A stretch of DNA of 54,988 nucleotides from positions 1 through 54,988 of the forward strand of contig JAEWZG010000098.1 of assembly GCA_023395435.1 (NCBI GenBank). Reading direction: 5' to 3'. The notes under the pieces are model-generated. The model worked only from the letters and a program-made list of their open reading frames with translations. It did not search any database and was not told the DNA's origin. This document shows, piece by piece, positions 15,651 to 25,144 of the stretch (within the stretch, counting starts at the first letter, position 1; every line of letters starts with the position of its first letter). The DNA comes from Bacillota bacterium. Its GTDB lineage: Bacteria > Bacillota > Clostridia > Oscillospirales > Ruminococcaceae. Made by a program: the position numbers and the translations under genes.

Positions 15651-18386
15651 CTATTCATTCATACCGCAGCATTTTTTATATTTTTTACCGCTTCCGCATG
15701 GACATGGATCATTTCTACCTGGCTTTTTCTTCACAGTACGTGGTGCATTTGCTAATGATCCGTCACTCCCCTGTGTCTGCTCTGCTTTCAATACCTGCTC
15801 ACGCTTTGGTTCTTCATTTACTCTTACCTGAATTGTAAAGAGCATACGGATTGTATCCTCACATATTGAATCAATCATAGCATCAAACATATCAAAACCT
15901 TCGATACGATATTCAACAACAGGGTTCTTCTGTCCGTAAGCACGAAGTCCGATACCTCTCTTGAGTTCGTCCATATCATCAATATGAGCCATCCACTTTG
16001 TATCAACAACCTTTAGAAGAACAACTCGTTCAATTTCTCTGATAACAGGTGCAGTTAATTCTTCTTCACGCTTCTTATAAACATTAATAGCTTTTTCTGT
16101 AAGCTTTTCAATTATATCAGTGCGTTCAATTTCAGCAAGTTCTTTTGAAGTGTACTTCAAATCATCCTTAGTTATAATAAAGCCATCAAGCTGTTCACGA
16201 AGACCAGCCATATTCCAGTTATCGTGATCATCATCATCAACGAGATATTGATTTACAGTATTCTCAACGTAATCCTTAATCATCTTTGTGATGTATTCAC
16301 TGATATCTTCACCATTAAGTACTTTCGCACGCTGATTATAAATAATCTCACGCTGTGCATTCATTACATCGTCGTAATTAAGCACGTTCTTTCTTATATT
16401 AAAGTTTCTGCCTTCAACCTTCTTTTGTGAGCTTTCGATTACATTTGTTAGAAGCTTACTCTCAATTGGCGTATTCTCATCAACATTAAGTCTTTCCATC
16501 ATACCAGTAATTCTGTCGCCACCGAACAAACGCATAAGATCATCTTCAAGTGAAAGATAGAAGCGGCTTTCGCCTTCATCACCCTGACGTCCTGCACGTC
16601 CACGAAGCTGATTATCAATACGTCTTGATTCGTGACGCTCTGTTCCAAGAATAAATAATCCGCCAGCTTCTTTAACAGCAATAGCTTTTTCAGCAACTTC
16701 CTTACTGTACTGTGAATAGAGGTCCATATATTTGGTTCTAGCATCAAGAATTTCCTGATTATCAGTTTCGGCAAAGCCAGTTGCTTCAACTATAATTTCT
16801 TCAGGAATATTTAATTTTCTCATCTGTGCCTTTGCTAGATATTCAGCATTACCGCCGAGCATAATATCAGTACCACGACCAGCCATGTTTGTTGCTATTG
16901 TAACAGCACCATATTTACCAGCCTGTGCAACAATTTCAGCTTCTTTTTCGTGGTATTTAGCATTAAGTACTTCGTGCTTAACACCCTTCTGTTTAAGCAT
17001 CTGGCTCAATATTTCTGATTTCTCAATAGAAATAGTACCAACAAGGACAGGCTGTCCCTTTGCGTGACATTCAATTATCTGATCAATAACAGCGTTGAAC
17101 TTGCCTTTTTCTGTCTTATATATTACATCGTGATGATCTATTCTTATAAGTGGTTTGTTAGTAGGAATTTCAATAACATCAAGCTTATAGATTTCTCTAA
17201 ACTCTTCTTCTTCTGTCAAGGCAGTACCAGTCATACCAGAAAGCTTGTTATAAAGTCTGAAGTAATTTTGGAATGTTATTGTTGCAATAGTCTTTGATTC
17301 GTGTGCAACCTTTACACCTTCTTTTGCTTCAATAGCCTGATGTAAGCCATCATTAAAACGACGACCAAGCATAAGTCGACCGGTAAACTCATCAACTATG
17401 ATTACTTCCCCATCTTTTACTACATAATCAACATCAGATGTCATAATACCATGGGCTTTAATTGCCTGATTGATATGATGAAGGATTGTCATATTCTGAG
17501 CATCCATAAGATTTTCGAGGTTAAAGAACTTTTCAGCTTTAGCAACACCTGATTTTGTTAATGTAGCAGTTTTAGCCTTTTCATCAACAATGAAGTCGCC
17601 TTCCAAGAGGTCATTATCTTGCTTATCATCGAGTTCAACAACCTTTGTCATTTTCAGAGTTTTTGCAAATTTATCAGCAATTGTATAAAGCTCAGTTGAT
17701 TTATCACCACGTCCGGAAATAATCAATGGAGTTCTTGCTTCATCGATTAGGATGGAGTCAACTTCGTCAACAATCGCAAAAGCATGGTCTCTCTGAACCT
17801 TGTCTGCTTTATAGATAACCATATTATCACGTAGGTAATCAAATCCAAGTTCATTGTTTGTTGCGTAAGTAATATCGCTGTTATAAGCTTCACGACGCTC
17901 ATCATTGTCAAGTCCATGCAGTACAACGCCGATTGTTAATCCAAGATATCTATAAACCTTACCCATTTCTTCTGACTGAAATTTAGCAAGATAGTCATTA
18001 ACAGTAACAACATGAACACCGTTTCCAGTAAGTGCATTAAGATATGAAGCAAGACAAGCAACAAGAGTTTTACCTTCACCTGTCTTCATTTCAGCGATAC
18101 GGCCCTGATGAAGAACAATAGCACCGATTATCTGTACAGGATATGGACGCTTTCCTAATACCCTGTCTGCTGCCTCACGGCAAGTTGCAAATGCATCTGG
18201 GAGAATACCATCGAGTGTCTCACCATTTGCAAGTCTTTCTTTTAAAATACCTGTCTGCGATTTCAATTCTTGTTCAGACATTGATTTATATTTTTCTTCA
18301 AGGTCGATTACAGCATCCTTAATTGGCTCAATTCTTGCAAGTTCTTTCTTACTGTAATTACCAAAAATTTTATCGAGAAGTCCCAT
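15651..18386 (-). CDS. secA: Preprotein translocase ATPase SecA
   Basis: A 911-residue SecA of normal length. It begins MGLLDKIFGNYSKKELARIEPI. Walker A is GEGKT in AEMKTGEGKTLVACLASYLNA (about 98-108), and Walker B is VDEVDSILIDEARTPLIISG. The second motor domain has TNMAGRGTDI, RRIDNQLRGRAGRQGD and ESRFYLSLEDDL. The C-terminal zinc-binding tail is CPCGSGKKYKKCC. It drives export through SecYEG. AAGGTGG precedes the ATG. Confidence 0.98.
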   Translation of the reverse strand: MGLLDKIFGNYSKKELARIEPIKDAVIDLEEKYKSMSEQELKSQTGILKERLANGETLDGILPDAFATCREAADRVLGKRPYPVQIIGAIVLHQGRIAEMKTGEGKTLVACLASYLNALTGNGVHVVTVNDYLAKFQSEEMGKVYRYLGLTIGVVLHGLDNDERREAYNSDITYATNNELGFDYLRDNMVIYKADKVQRDHAFAIVDEVDSILIDEARTPLIISGRGDKSTELYTIADKFAKTLKMTKVVELDDKQDNDLLEGDFIVDEKAKTATLTKSGVAKAEKFFNLENLMDAQNMTILHHINQAIKAHGIMTSDVDYVVKDGEVIIVDEFTGRLMLGRRFNDGLHQAIEAKEGVKVAHESKTIATITFQNYFRLYNKLSGMTGTALTEEEEFREIYKLDVIEIPTNKPLIRIDHHDVIYKTEKGKFNAVIDQIIECHAKGQPVLVGTISIEKSEILSQMLKQKGVKHEVLNAKYHEKEAEIVAQAGKYGAVTIATNMAGRGTDIMLGGNAEYLAKAQMRKLNIPEEIIVEATGFAETDNQEILDARTKYMDLYSQYSKEVAEKAIAVKEAGGLFILGTERHESRRIDNQLRGRAGRQGDEGESRFYLSLEDDLMRLFGGDRITGMMERLNVDENTPIESKLLTNVIESSQKKVEGRNFNIRKNVLNYDDVMNAQREIIYNQRAKVLNGEDISEYITKMIKDYVENTVNQYLVDDDDHDNWNMAGLREQLDGFIITKDDLKYTSKELAEIERTDIIEKLTEKAINVYKKREEELTAPVIREIERVVLLKVVDTKWMAHIDDMDELKRGIGLRAYGQKNPVVEYRIEGFDMFDAMIDSICEDTIRMLFTIQVRVNEEPKREQVLKAEQTQGSDGSLANAPRTVKKKPGRNDPCPCGSGKKYKKCCGMNE

Positions 18387-18637
18387 TTACATTCCACCTT
18401 AATCAATTAGTGTTATTTTTAAACATCTTATATTATATCTAATATTTAATTCAATGTCAATTCATTAGTCAATTTAATATATAAGCTGTAATATATGTTA
18501 AATGTTATATGTATAAAAAATATTTAACACTTAAAACTGTATTATATTAACAAACAATATAATAATTTTTATGAAAATATTGCAAAATTATAGGAAATAT
18601 TATAATATTATTAATATCTTAAAAAAGGAGAGGTTAT

Positions 18638-19276
18638 ATGAAAAAAATATTAGCTCTATTACTATGTGTGGTATTTGCTGTTTCTCTTTGTGCTTGTGAT
18701 AAAGAAAAAGATAGCAAGAAAGAAAAGAAAGCTTCAACATCAGAAAGCAGTGCGGCTGAAACTTCAAAGCCTGATGAGACGAAGGTGCCAGATGAGACGA
18801 AGGAACCAACAACAACTACAGATCCATCGCTTGTTTCAGGTGGCAAAATAGAAAATGGAACATACAAATTCGCAACAGGCGGAATTTCTATTAAAGTTCC
18901 TTCAGGCTGGACTTCATCAGAAATAATGATGATGACTGTTCTTGCAAAAGATCCTACTGCTGAAGATGTAGATTGTGGTGCTATCTTTATGGCTATGACA
19001 AAAGAACTTACAGATGGTAAGGAAGTTAAATTCAGTGAGATTATGAATAATCCAACAGCTTTTAGTGAGACCATGCAGGTTGAAGATGGCGTTAAGTTTG
19101 AAAAAGTTAAAGTTGGCGGAAAAGATGCACTATACTATACTGAGAATGAAGAAGGTATGATTTCAAAAGGCTACATACTTGACGGTAAAGTCCCTGTAGT
19201 TTTTGTTGTTACTTACAAAGAAAGTGCTAAAGCTCAGGCAGATTCAATTATTGCTTCTGTTAAGTATATCGATTAG
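18638..19276 (+). CDS. Secreted lipoprotein, unknown function
   Basis: A 212-residue protein with a clear lipoprotein signal (LCAC, Cys20), a Lys/Ser/Glu/Thr-rich linker (about 21-68) and a single folded domain (about 70-212) beginning GTYKFATGGISIKVPSGWTSSE. The last pattern is common in small lipoproteins with a PsbP/Mog1-like fold, but I cannot name the family. AAGGAGAGG is a strong ribosome binding site. It ends at a strong terminator shared with nth. Confidence 0.8.
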   Translation: MKKILALLLCVVFAVSLCACDKEKDSKKEKKASTSESSAAETSKPDETKVPDETKEPTTTTDPSLVSGGKIENGTYKFATGGISIKVPSGWTSSEIMMMTVLAKDPTAEDVDCGAIFMAMTKELTDGKEVKFSEIMNNPTAFSETMQVEDGVKFEKVKVGGKDALYYTENEEGMISKGYILDGKVPVVFVVTYKESAKAQADSIIASVKYID

Positions 19277-19285
19277 TATTAACAT

Positions 19286-19317
19286 AAAAGGAGTGCTATT
19301 CAGCACTCCTTTTTTTT
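19286..19317 (+). terminator. Terminator after the lipoprotein gene, overlapping nth 3' end
   Basis: A 12-bp stem (19286-19297 with 19302-19313) and seven or more T follow the lipoprotein gene. The right arm and T-run lie inside the last codons of the convergent nth gene. Confidence 0.9.
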
Positions 19318-19937
19318 GCATGATTACAAAGCTCTTTCAAACTACATTCTTCGCATTTTTCTCCCCGTGCCTTACAAATTTCTCTTCCATGAAAAACTAT
19401 ACAATGACAGAACCTTGATGATGATTCAGGTGGTATAATCTTTTTTAAATTAGCCTCAACCTTTGCTGGTTCAGAATTATTAGTAAGTCCAAGCCTGTTG
19501 CAGATTCTTATACAATGTGTATCTGTAACAATAGCAGGTTTATTAAATATATCTCCAATAATCAAATTTGCTGTTTTTCTTCCTATGCCTGAAAGTGTAG
19601 TAAGTTCTTCAATTGTGTTGGGTAACTTTGAATTAAAATTAACAATAAGCTGCTGGCACATTTCCTTAATGCTTTTTGCTTTTGTCTTATACAAGCCACA
19701 AGGCATAATAATTCTTTCAAGGTCATTTATATCAGCATTAGCGAAAGCCTCAAGTGTTGAATATTTTTCAAAAAGCTCTTTTGTCACGATATTCACTCTT
19801 TTATCAGTACATTGAGCAGATAATCTTCCTGCAATAAGAAGTTCATAATCGCGATTAAAATCCAGTGAACAAACTGCTTCAGGATAAGTCTCTATAAGTT
19901 TAGCTGTTATTAATTCTGCTTTTTCTTTCTTAGTCAT
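19296..19937 (-). CDS. nth: Endonuclease III
   Basis: A 213-residue base-excision repair glycosylase/lyase for oxidised pyrimidines. It has the helix-hairpin-helix with catalytic Lys (LSGIGRKTANLI, about 117-128), the catalytic Asp in IVTDTHCIRICNRLGL, and the 4Fe-4S loop with Cys-x6-Cys-x2-Cys-x5-Cys (CKARGEKCEECSLKELC) near the C-terminus. Length and motifs are all normal. Its last codons contain half of the neighbour's terminator. Confidence 0.97.
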   Translation of the reverse strand: MTKKEKAELITAKLIETYPEAVCSLDFNRDYELLIAGRLSAQCTDKRVNIVTKELFEKYSTLEAFANADINDLERIIMPCGLYKTKAKSIKEMCQQLIVNFNSKLPNTIEELTTLSGIGRKTANLIIGDIFNKPAIVTDTHCIRICNRLGLTNNSEPAKVEANLKKIIPPESSSRFCHCIVFHGREICKARGEKCEECSLKELCNHAKKRSAE

Positions 19938-19970
19938 AAAAAGTTAATATCTCCTTTAGTTAAAAAAGTA

Positions 19971-19999
19971 TTGACAAGACAGTATAGCGATGTTATAAT
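19971..19999 (+). promoter_or_regulatory. Promoter of tRNA-Leu
   Basis: TTGACA (19971-19976), 17 bases and TATAAT (19994-19999) are a perfect consensus promoter 13 bases before the tRNA. Confidence 0.92.
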
Positions 20000-20012
20000 A
20001 ATTAAGCGTTAT

Positions 20013-20096
20013 GCGGCAGTGCTGGAATCGGCAGACAGGCACGTTTGAGGGGCGTGTGTCTATGACGTATGGGTTCAAGTCCCATTTGCCGCACCA
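20013..20096 (+). tRNA. tRNA-Leu (anticodon GAG), CCA encoded
   Basis: The 84-base gene has a seven-pair acceptor stem (20013-20019 with 20086-20092), anticodon stem CACGT/GCGTG around the loop TTGAGGG with GAG at the anticodon position, a long variable arm typical of class II tRNAs, and the T-arm GGGTTCAAGTCCC. The CCA end is in the gene. Confidence 0.95.
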
Positions 20097-20104
20097 ATGT
20101 TTTT

Positions 20105-20134
20105 AAAAAGGAACTGTTAATACAGTTCCTTTTT
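20105..20134 (+). terminator. Terminator after tRNA-Leu
   Basis: AAAAAGGAACTG pairs with CAGTTCCTTTTT across a six-base loop (20105-20134), ending in T. Confidence 0.88.
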
Positions 20135-20190
20135 ATTATATCTTGAAACTATTTAAAAAGCAATGAATATTATTTTACTTTAGAAAGTAA

Positions 20191-20225
20191 AAGCGCTGTA
20201 TCTGATTTTGATACAGCGCTTATTT
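20191..20225. terminator. Terminator after the P-type ATPase gene
   Basis: A perfect 12-bp stem (20191-20202 with 20210-20221) with a seven-base loop lies just beyond the minus-strand stop. Flanking A/T-rich tracts could make it work both ways. Confidence 0.85.
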
Positions 20226-22841
20226 TTATTTTGACTGATGCCTAATCAGACCGAAAGCTTTTGAAATTTCAAGTACAACAACAGGAACAAGAACTAATCC
20301 TAAAACTATAAGATACTGTAATGGTTCGAGCATTGTAAGACCGAATACTTTTGATACTGGTGGAATTAACGATACAAACGCAACCAAAATCAATGATATT
20401 AAAGCCGCACCATTAAGCTTCATGTTTGAGAATGGACCAATCTTGAATAATGACTTTTCAGATCTCATATTAAATGCATGAACAACCTGTGTGAGCGCTA
20501 ATACCATAAATGCCATTGTTCTTGCTTCAACTAACCCTGTCTGTTTCCCAATATTAAATGCTACAAGTGTCAAACCAGCGAACATAATACCCTGAAGAAG
20601 TATTCTCACTCCAAGACCATGAGCAAAAATGCTTTCCGTTTTTGCCTTTGGTTTTCTAAACATTACGTCTTTTTCAACTGCTTCCATGCCAAGAGCTATA
20701 GCTGGAAGACTATCAGTAACAAGATTTATCCATAACAGTTGCATTGATAACAATGGTGACAGGTTCCACAAAAGCATTGCTGTTAATACTGTGAAAATTT
20801 CTCCAACATTTGTTCCGAGGAGGAATCCGACAACTTTCTTAATATTATCAAATATTCCTCTTCCCTCTTCAACAGCTTTAACGATTGTAGCAAAGTTATC
20901 ATCAGTAAGTGTCATATCAGCAGCACCCTTAGCAACATCAGTGCCTGTAATGCCCATAGCACAGCCAATATCAGCAGCTTTAAGTGCTGGAGCGTCATTT
21001 ACACCATCACCAGTCATTGAAACAACCTCACCCTGCTTCTGCCATGCTTTGACTATGCGAATTTTATCTTCTGGCGATACACGAGCATAAACAGATATAT
21101 TTCTTACATTTTCATCAAGTTGATCATCTGACATATCCTGAAGCTGTGAGCCTGTAATTGCCTTGTCACCCTCTTCAAGAATGCCAATCTGCTTTGCAAT
21201 TGCTGAGGCTGTAACAATATGATCGCCTGTTATCATAACAGGTTTTATACCAGCCTGTCTGCAGATCTTTACAGCGTCCTTAACTTCCTCACGAGGTGGG
21301 TCAATCATACCCACTAGCCCCATAAATTCAAGATCGTTTTCAATTTCTTCACTAGTGAGGTTGTCAGGTACTTTATCAATTTCTCTGAAAGCTACTGCAA
21401 TAACTCTGAGAGCGTCCTTACTCATATTCTCAGCAATAACTTTTGCCTTTTCAAGATTGCCCTTATTACATCTTGTGAGGAGCATATCAATAGCACCCTT
21501 GACAATAACTATGTTCTTTCCATCAATGTTGTTAATCGTTGACATAAGCTTTCTATCTGAATCAAATGGAAGTTCAGCAATACGGGTATATTTCTTATTT
21601 ATCTCATCCTTAACAATACCATTCTTATAAGCTGCAAATACTATAGAAGTTTCTGTCGGGTCACCAAGGTGAGTTTCTTTCCCATTTTCAACAACAACTG
21701 ATCCATTTGAACATAATGTTCCATATAAAAGAACATCTTTAATTATATCAGAATTTGCAGATGATATGTCTTCAACTTCACCAGTTTTATCGCTATATGC
21801 TTTTAAAAGAGTCATCTTATTCTGTGTGAGTGTTCCTGTCTTGTCGGAACATATTACTGAAGCACTTCCGAGTGTTTCAACAGCAGGAAGACGTCTTATT
21901 ATTGCGTTCTGTTTAACAAGTCGTTGTACACCAATTGAAAGAACAATGGTTACAATAGCAGGCAGACCTTCTGGTATTGCAGAAACAGCAAGTGAAACCG
22001 AAGTCATAAAGATTTCAAGAATACGCATATCTGCAAGCAATCCTATTACAAAAACTATAGCACACGCAATTAATGCAATAATGCCTAAATATTTTCCAAG
22101 GTCTGCAAGCTTTTTCTGAAGAGGAGTCTGTGATTCCTTTTCGTTATCTAACATTTTTGCTATCTTGCCCATTTCAGTGTTCATACCAGTATCTGTGACT
22201 ATTGCACGTGCTGTTCCGTATGTTATACTACATCCCGAATATATCATATTACTTCTGTCCCCGATAGGTGCATGCTCTTCAACAATGGCATCTGCATTTT
22301 TCTCTGATGGTACAGATTCACCAGTCAGAGCAGATTCTTCTGATTTAAGTGAAGATGATGTTAGTAATCTCGCATCAGCAGGAACAAAGTCACCTGCTTC
22401 AAGGAGAATTATATCGCCTGTTACCAATGTGGCGGCGTCTATTTTTTCTTCCTTACCATTTCTAATTACACGCGCATTTAGTGCAGAAAGACTTTGCAAT
22501 GCTTCAAGTGCTTTTTCAGCTTTACTTTCCTGAACAACACCCATTAATGCATTCAATATTACAATAAGAAGTATTAGACAAGGCTCAAAGAATTCCTTAG
22601 GATTTTGTTCATATATTGCAATGCCAAAGGATATCAATGCAGCGAATATAAGAATAATAATCATTACATCCTTAAATTGCTCAAAAAATCTTTGAGCTGT
22701 ACTTTTCTTCTTAGCTGCTTTTAATTTGTTCTCACCATTTTCAGCCAAACGCTTATTAGCTTCATCTGTAGTTAATCCATTTTGTTTATCAGAATTTAAA
22801 CCTGATAATAATTCTTCACGATTACAACTATAAAATACCAT
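20226..22841 (-). CDS. P-type cation ATPase, Ca2+ type
   Basis: An 871-residue P2-type ATPase. It has the N-terminal cation-ATPase domain, TGES, the PEGL motif in VSAIPEGLPAIVTIVLSIG that forms part of the Ca2+ site, the phosphorylation site DKTGTLTQNK (Asp near 333), MITGDH and TGDGVNDAPALK, and the helix-6 region LLWINLVTDSLPAIALG. These fit the bacterial SERCA/LMCA-like calcium exporters. It acts in the cell membrane. Other P2 substrates such as Na+ are not excluded. CAGGAG stands before the ATG. Confidence 0.92.
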   Translation of the reverse strand: MVFYSCNREELLSGLNSDKQNGLTTDEANKRLAENGENKLKAAKKKSTAQRFFEQFKDVMIIILIFAALISFGIAIYEQNPKEFFEPCLILLIVILNALMGVVQESKAEKALEALQSLSALNARVIRNGKEEKIDAATLVTGDIILLEAGDFVPADARLLTSSSLKSEESALTGESVPSEKNADAIVEEHAPIGDRSNMIYSGCSITYGTARAIVTDTGMNTEMGKIAKMLDNEKESQTPLQKKLADLGKYLGIIALIACAIVFVIGLLADMRILEIFMTSVSLAVSAIPEGLPAIVTIVLSIGVQRLVKQNAIIRRLPAVETLGSASVICSDKTGTLTQNKMTLLKAYSDKTGEVEDISSANSDIIKDVLLYGTLCSNGSVVVENGKETHLGDPTETSIVFAAYKNGIVKDEINKKYTRIAELPFDSDRKLMSTINNIDGKNIVIVKGAIDMLLTRCNKGNLEKAKVIAENMSKDALRVIAVAFREIDKVPDNLTSEEIENDLEFMGLVGMIDPPREEVKDAVKICRQAGIKPVMITGDHIVTASAIAKQIGILEEGDKAITGSQLQDMSDDQLDENVRNISVYARVSPEDKIRIVKAWQKQGEVVSMTGDGVNDAPALKAADIGCAMGITGTDVAKGAADMTLTDDNFATIVKAVEEGRGIFDNIKKVVGFLLGTNVGEIFTVLTAMLLWNLSPLLSMQLLWINLVTDSLPAIALGMEAVEKDVMFRKPKAKTESIFAHGLGVRILLQGIMFAGLTLVAFNIGKQTGLVEARTMAFMVLALTQVVHAFNMRSEKSLFKIGPFSNMKLNGAALISLILVAFVSLIPPVSKVFGLTMLEPLQYLIVLGLVLVPVVVLEISKAFGLIRHQSK

Positions 22842-22987
22842 ATCTTACTCCTGTCATATTTTTATATAATATAATTATACATAGTTTCCTTATAAAATCA
22901 ATGCAATATAAATACAATTTGAATATCAATTAGCATGTTAATTCTGTTATGAATGTTATTAAATTAGCTTACCCAGAATTTAAATAA

Positions 22988-23016
22988 ATAGCAGTCAAGT
23001 AAAACTTAACTGCTAT
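22988..23016 (-). terminator. Hairpin after the PNPOx-fold gene
   Basis: ATAGCAGT pairs with ACTGCTAT (22988-22995 with 23009-23016), extended by AAGT/ACTT. It lies 14 bases beyond the minus-strand stop at 23030. The T-tract is poor, so efficiency is uncertain. Confidence 0.6.
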
Positions 23017-23029
23017 ATGTATAAAAACC

Positions 23030-23452
23030 TTATATCGTTCCCCTGACTGTCTGCCAATCAATAAATAATGTATAACTATCTGCTGTGAATTTAAGCACAA
23101 TATATCCTGGATCTTCCGGACCGCTGAAGTGATGTGACATTCCATCATACCACATTTCTTTTTTTACATCGGTATCAGTGATAATCTCCATTTCACCTTT
23201 CAATGAAATATGATAATCCGTCGAATTAAAGCAAACACAAGCATCTTTGCATAACTCTATACGTTCTGTTCGTGTGCCATATCCAGTGCAGAAGGTTATC
23301 CACTTAATACCCTCAGCTTTTGATGGTGAGATTGTAGTAGTAATTGGTCGATTATCTTTATCCATAAGTGTCAGTGCACAGTAGCTATCTTCGCCACAAC
23401 GACCTTGAATTATTTCAGATGCTTTTTTTATTAGCTGTTCTTTGATATCCAT
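23030..23452 (-). CDS. Pyridoxamine 5'-phosphate oxidase-like flavoprotein
   Basis: A 140-residue protein with the split-barrel fold seen in general stress protein 26 and PNPOx-like proteins. Recognisable parts are DSYCALTLMDKDNRPITTTIS, WITFCTGYGTRTERIELCKDACVCF and YHISLKGEMEIITD. Such proteins bind FMN or related cofactors and usually act on small molecules; the true PNPOx active-site set is not evident. It is single-gene, with GGAGGG-type sequence before the start. Confidence 0.75.
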   Translation of the reverse strand: MDIKEQLIKKASEIIQGRCGEDSYCALTLMDKDNRPITTTISPSKAEGIKWITFCTGYGTRTERIELCKDACVCFNSTDYHISLKGEMEIITDTDVKKEMWYDGMSHHFSGPEDPGYIVLKFTADSYTLFIDWQTVRGTI

Positions 23453-23544
23453 ATAAACCCTCCAAAATTTCTTATATTTATTATAGCATAATTATAACAT
23501 ATAAGTTAACAATTGTAAACATATGTTCCTTATTTTGATATCAT

Positions 23545-24723
23545 TTAAATATCAATTAGCATTTTAATTCTATTATGAATATTAATTTCACTGCCACTTG
23601 AATCATAATCTACACTGACTATATTTACATCTGGGAACTGTCGCTGAAGATTTGCATACATTCCTTTTCCGCAAATATGATTAGGCATACAACCAAAAGG
23701 CTGTACACATAATATTTTATTATAACCTTCTTTAATTAAATTAATTACTTCACAACTTATCAGCCATCCATCAGCTACTTTTAAGCCGAAACTAACTTTT
23801 CCTTTGGCTTCATTTTTAAAAGATTTATACTCAGAAATACACCTGAATCCGTTATTTCTTAAATTCATTACAACACTTTTCTGAAGACCCGATAAATACT
23901 TCAGAGCGATACGAAACAACAAACCCATTGCTTTGCTTTCCTCGGTCAGATGAGTATCAATATAATAAAGAATATACCACGAAAATCCATTAACCATATA
24001 CTCACAGTTTTCCTCTCGAAGATAATTCTCAAGATTTGAATTACCAAGCTTACAATATTTAATGTAGAGTTCCCCAACTATTCCAATCTTGTTTGTACAT
24101 TTCTCTATTTGTTTAATATTTTTAAATTCTTCTGATATTCTTTTGAGATTTCTTTTTATTAAAATATATGAAAGCTTTTTCCCACTTTTTATCTGATTTT
24201 CAAGAATGTTAGTCCATTTATCAACATATTTTTTTGTTTCGCCAATATTATTTTCATAAGGTTTAATCTGATTCTTTAAAATCATTAAAATATCGCTGTA
24301 CATTATTGCAGCAACTGCCTTCATAACCATCAATGGATTAACAGAAAACTGATTTTCTCCCTCAAGTCCTTTAAAATTAAGTGAAATAATAGGTATATCA
24401 CTGTATCCAGCCTTTTTTAGCGCGTTTCTTATCATGTGTATGTAATTAGAACCTCTGCAGGCATCACCAGCCTGCGGTATGAGAAGAATAGTGTTTTTCA
24501 AATCATACTTTTCGCTCTTTAGGGCATTTATCATCTGTCCTATTATTAAAACACATGGATAACATAAATCATTATGAGCATAAAATAGTCCTGTTTCAAC
24601 TATATTTTCCATATCACCAAGAATTACTGCATTGTATTTTTTCGAGCAGAAAGCATACTGCAACAAAGGAAAATGGAAATCCAGCATTGAAGGAATAAGA
24701 ACAGTTTTCTGTTTATTTTTCAT
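23545..24723 (-). CDS. DUF2229-type protein related to 2-hydroxyacyl-CoA dehydratase activase C-region
   Basis: A 392-residue protein resembling the part of large activase-related proteins (DUF2229) that lies outside the ATPase domain: VLIPSMLDFHFPLLQYAF, DLCYPCVLIIGQM, LIPQAGDACRGSNY and QPFGCMPNHICGKGM. The Cys pairs probably bind an iron-sulfur cluster. Most homologues are fused to an ASKHA-type activase; here no ATPase part is present and no dehydratase genes are near. ATG at 24723 is preferred to the GTG at 24732, because AAGGTGA overlaps the GTG and is well spaced for the ATG. The reaction is unknown. Confidence 0.7.
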   Translation of the reverse strand: MKNKQKTVLIPSMLDFHFPLLQYAFCSKKYNAVILGDMENIVETGLFYAHNDLCYPCVLIIGQMINALKSEKYDLKNTILLIPQAGDACRGSNYIHMIRNALKKAGYSDIPIISLNFKGLEGENQFSVNPLMVMKAVAAIMYSDILMILKNQIKPYENNIGETKKYVDKWTNILENQIKSGKKLSYILIKRNLKRISEEFKNIKQIEKCTNKIGIVGELYIKYCKLGNSNLENYLREENCEYMVNGFSWYILYYIDTHLTEESKAMGLLFRIALKYLSGLQKSVVMNLRNNGFRCISEYKSFKNEAKGKVSFGLKVADGWLISCEVINLIKEGYNKILCVQPFGCMPNHICGKGMYANLQRQFPDVNIVSVDYDSSGSEINIHNRIKMLIDI

Positions 24724-25144
24724 ATTGCTCACCTTTATTGTAATATTTTAGCTTTTAATATATTATATTTTACTATAAATTGTCTTTGATGTAAATAAAA
24801 ACAGATAACCAACTAACACAATTGTTTCTGTGTGAGCAATATCTCTTTTATATTTCCTACCAAAATAGCAATATAACTTTATCTAAAAAATATATAAATA
24901 TGTATTGCATTTCGTATTATAGTAATGTATAATACAGAAAAAAACATAATATTTACCATTATTTAATATAAGAATTATAAAAACATAAAAGTAATTATTT
25001 TACTTTTATGATATTAGAAGAAATACGATTTTACATCTCCTGAAACCATTATTATGTTAATGCAAAAAGTATTGTTATTAAAGTATGAGAAGGTTGCTAT
25101 ATATAATAATTAATTCAAAACCAAATTAATGAAAGAGGTATTAA
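24724..25144. other. Intergenic region with AT-rich 11-bp hairpin
   Basis: This 421-base gap separates divergent genes. It holds a perfect inverted repeat CATAAAAGTAA/TTACTTTTATG (24984-24994 with 25000-25010), which could be an operator or RNA hairpin ahead of the metallopeptidase lipoprotein gene. No reading frame or RNA gene was recognised. Confidence 0.5.
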
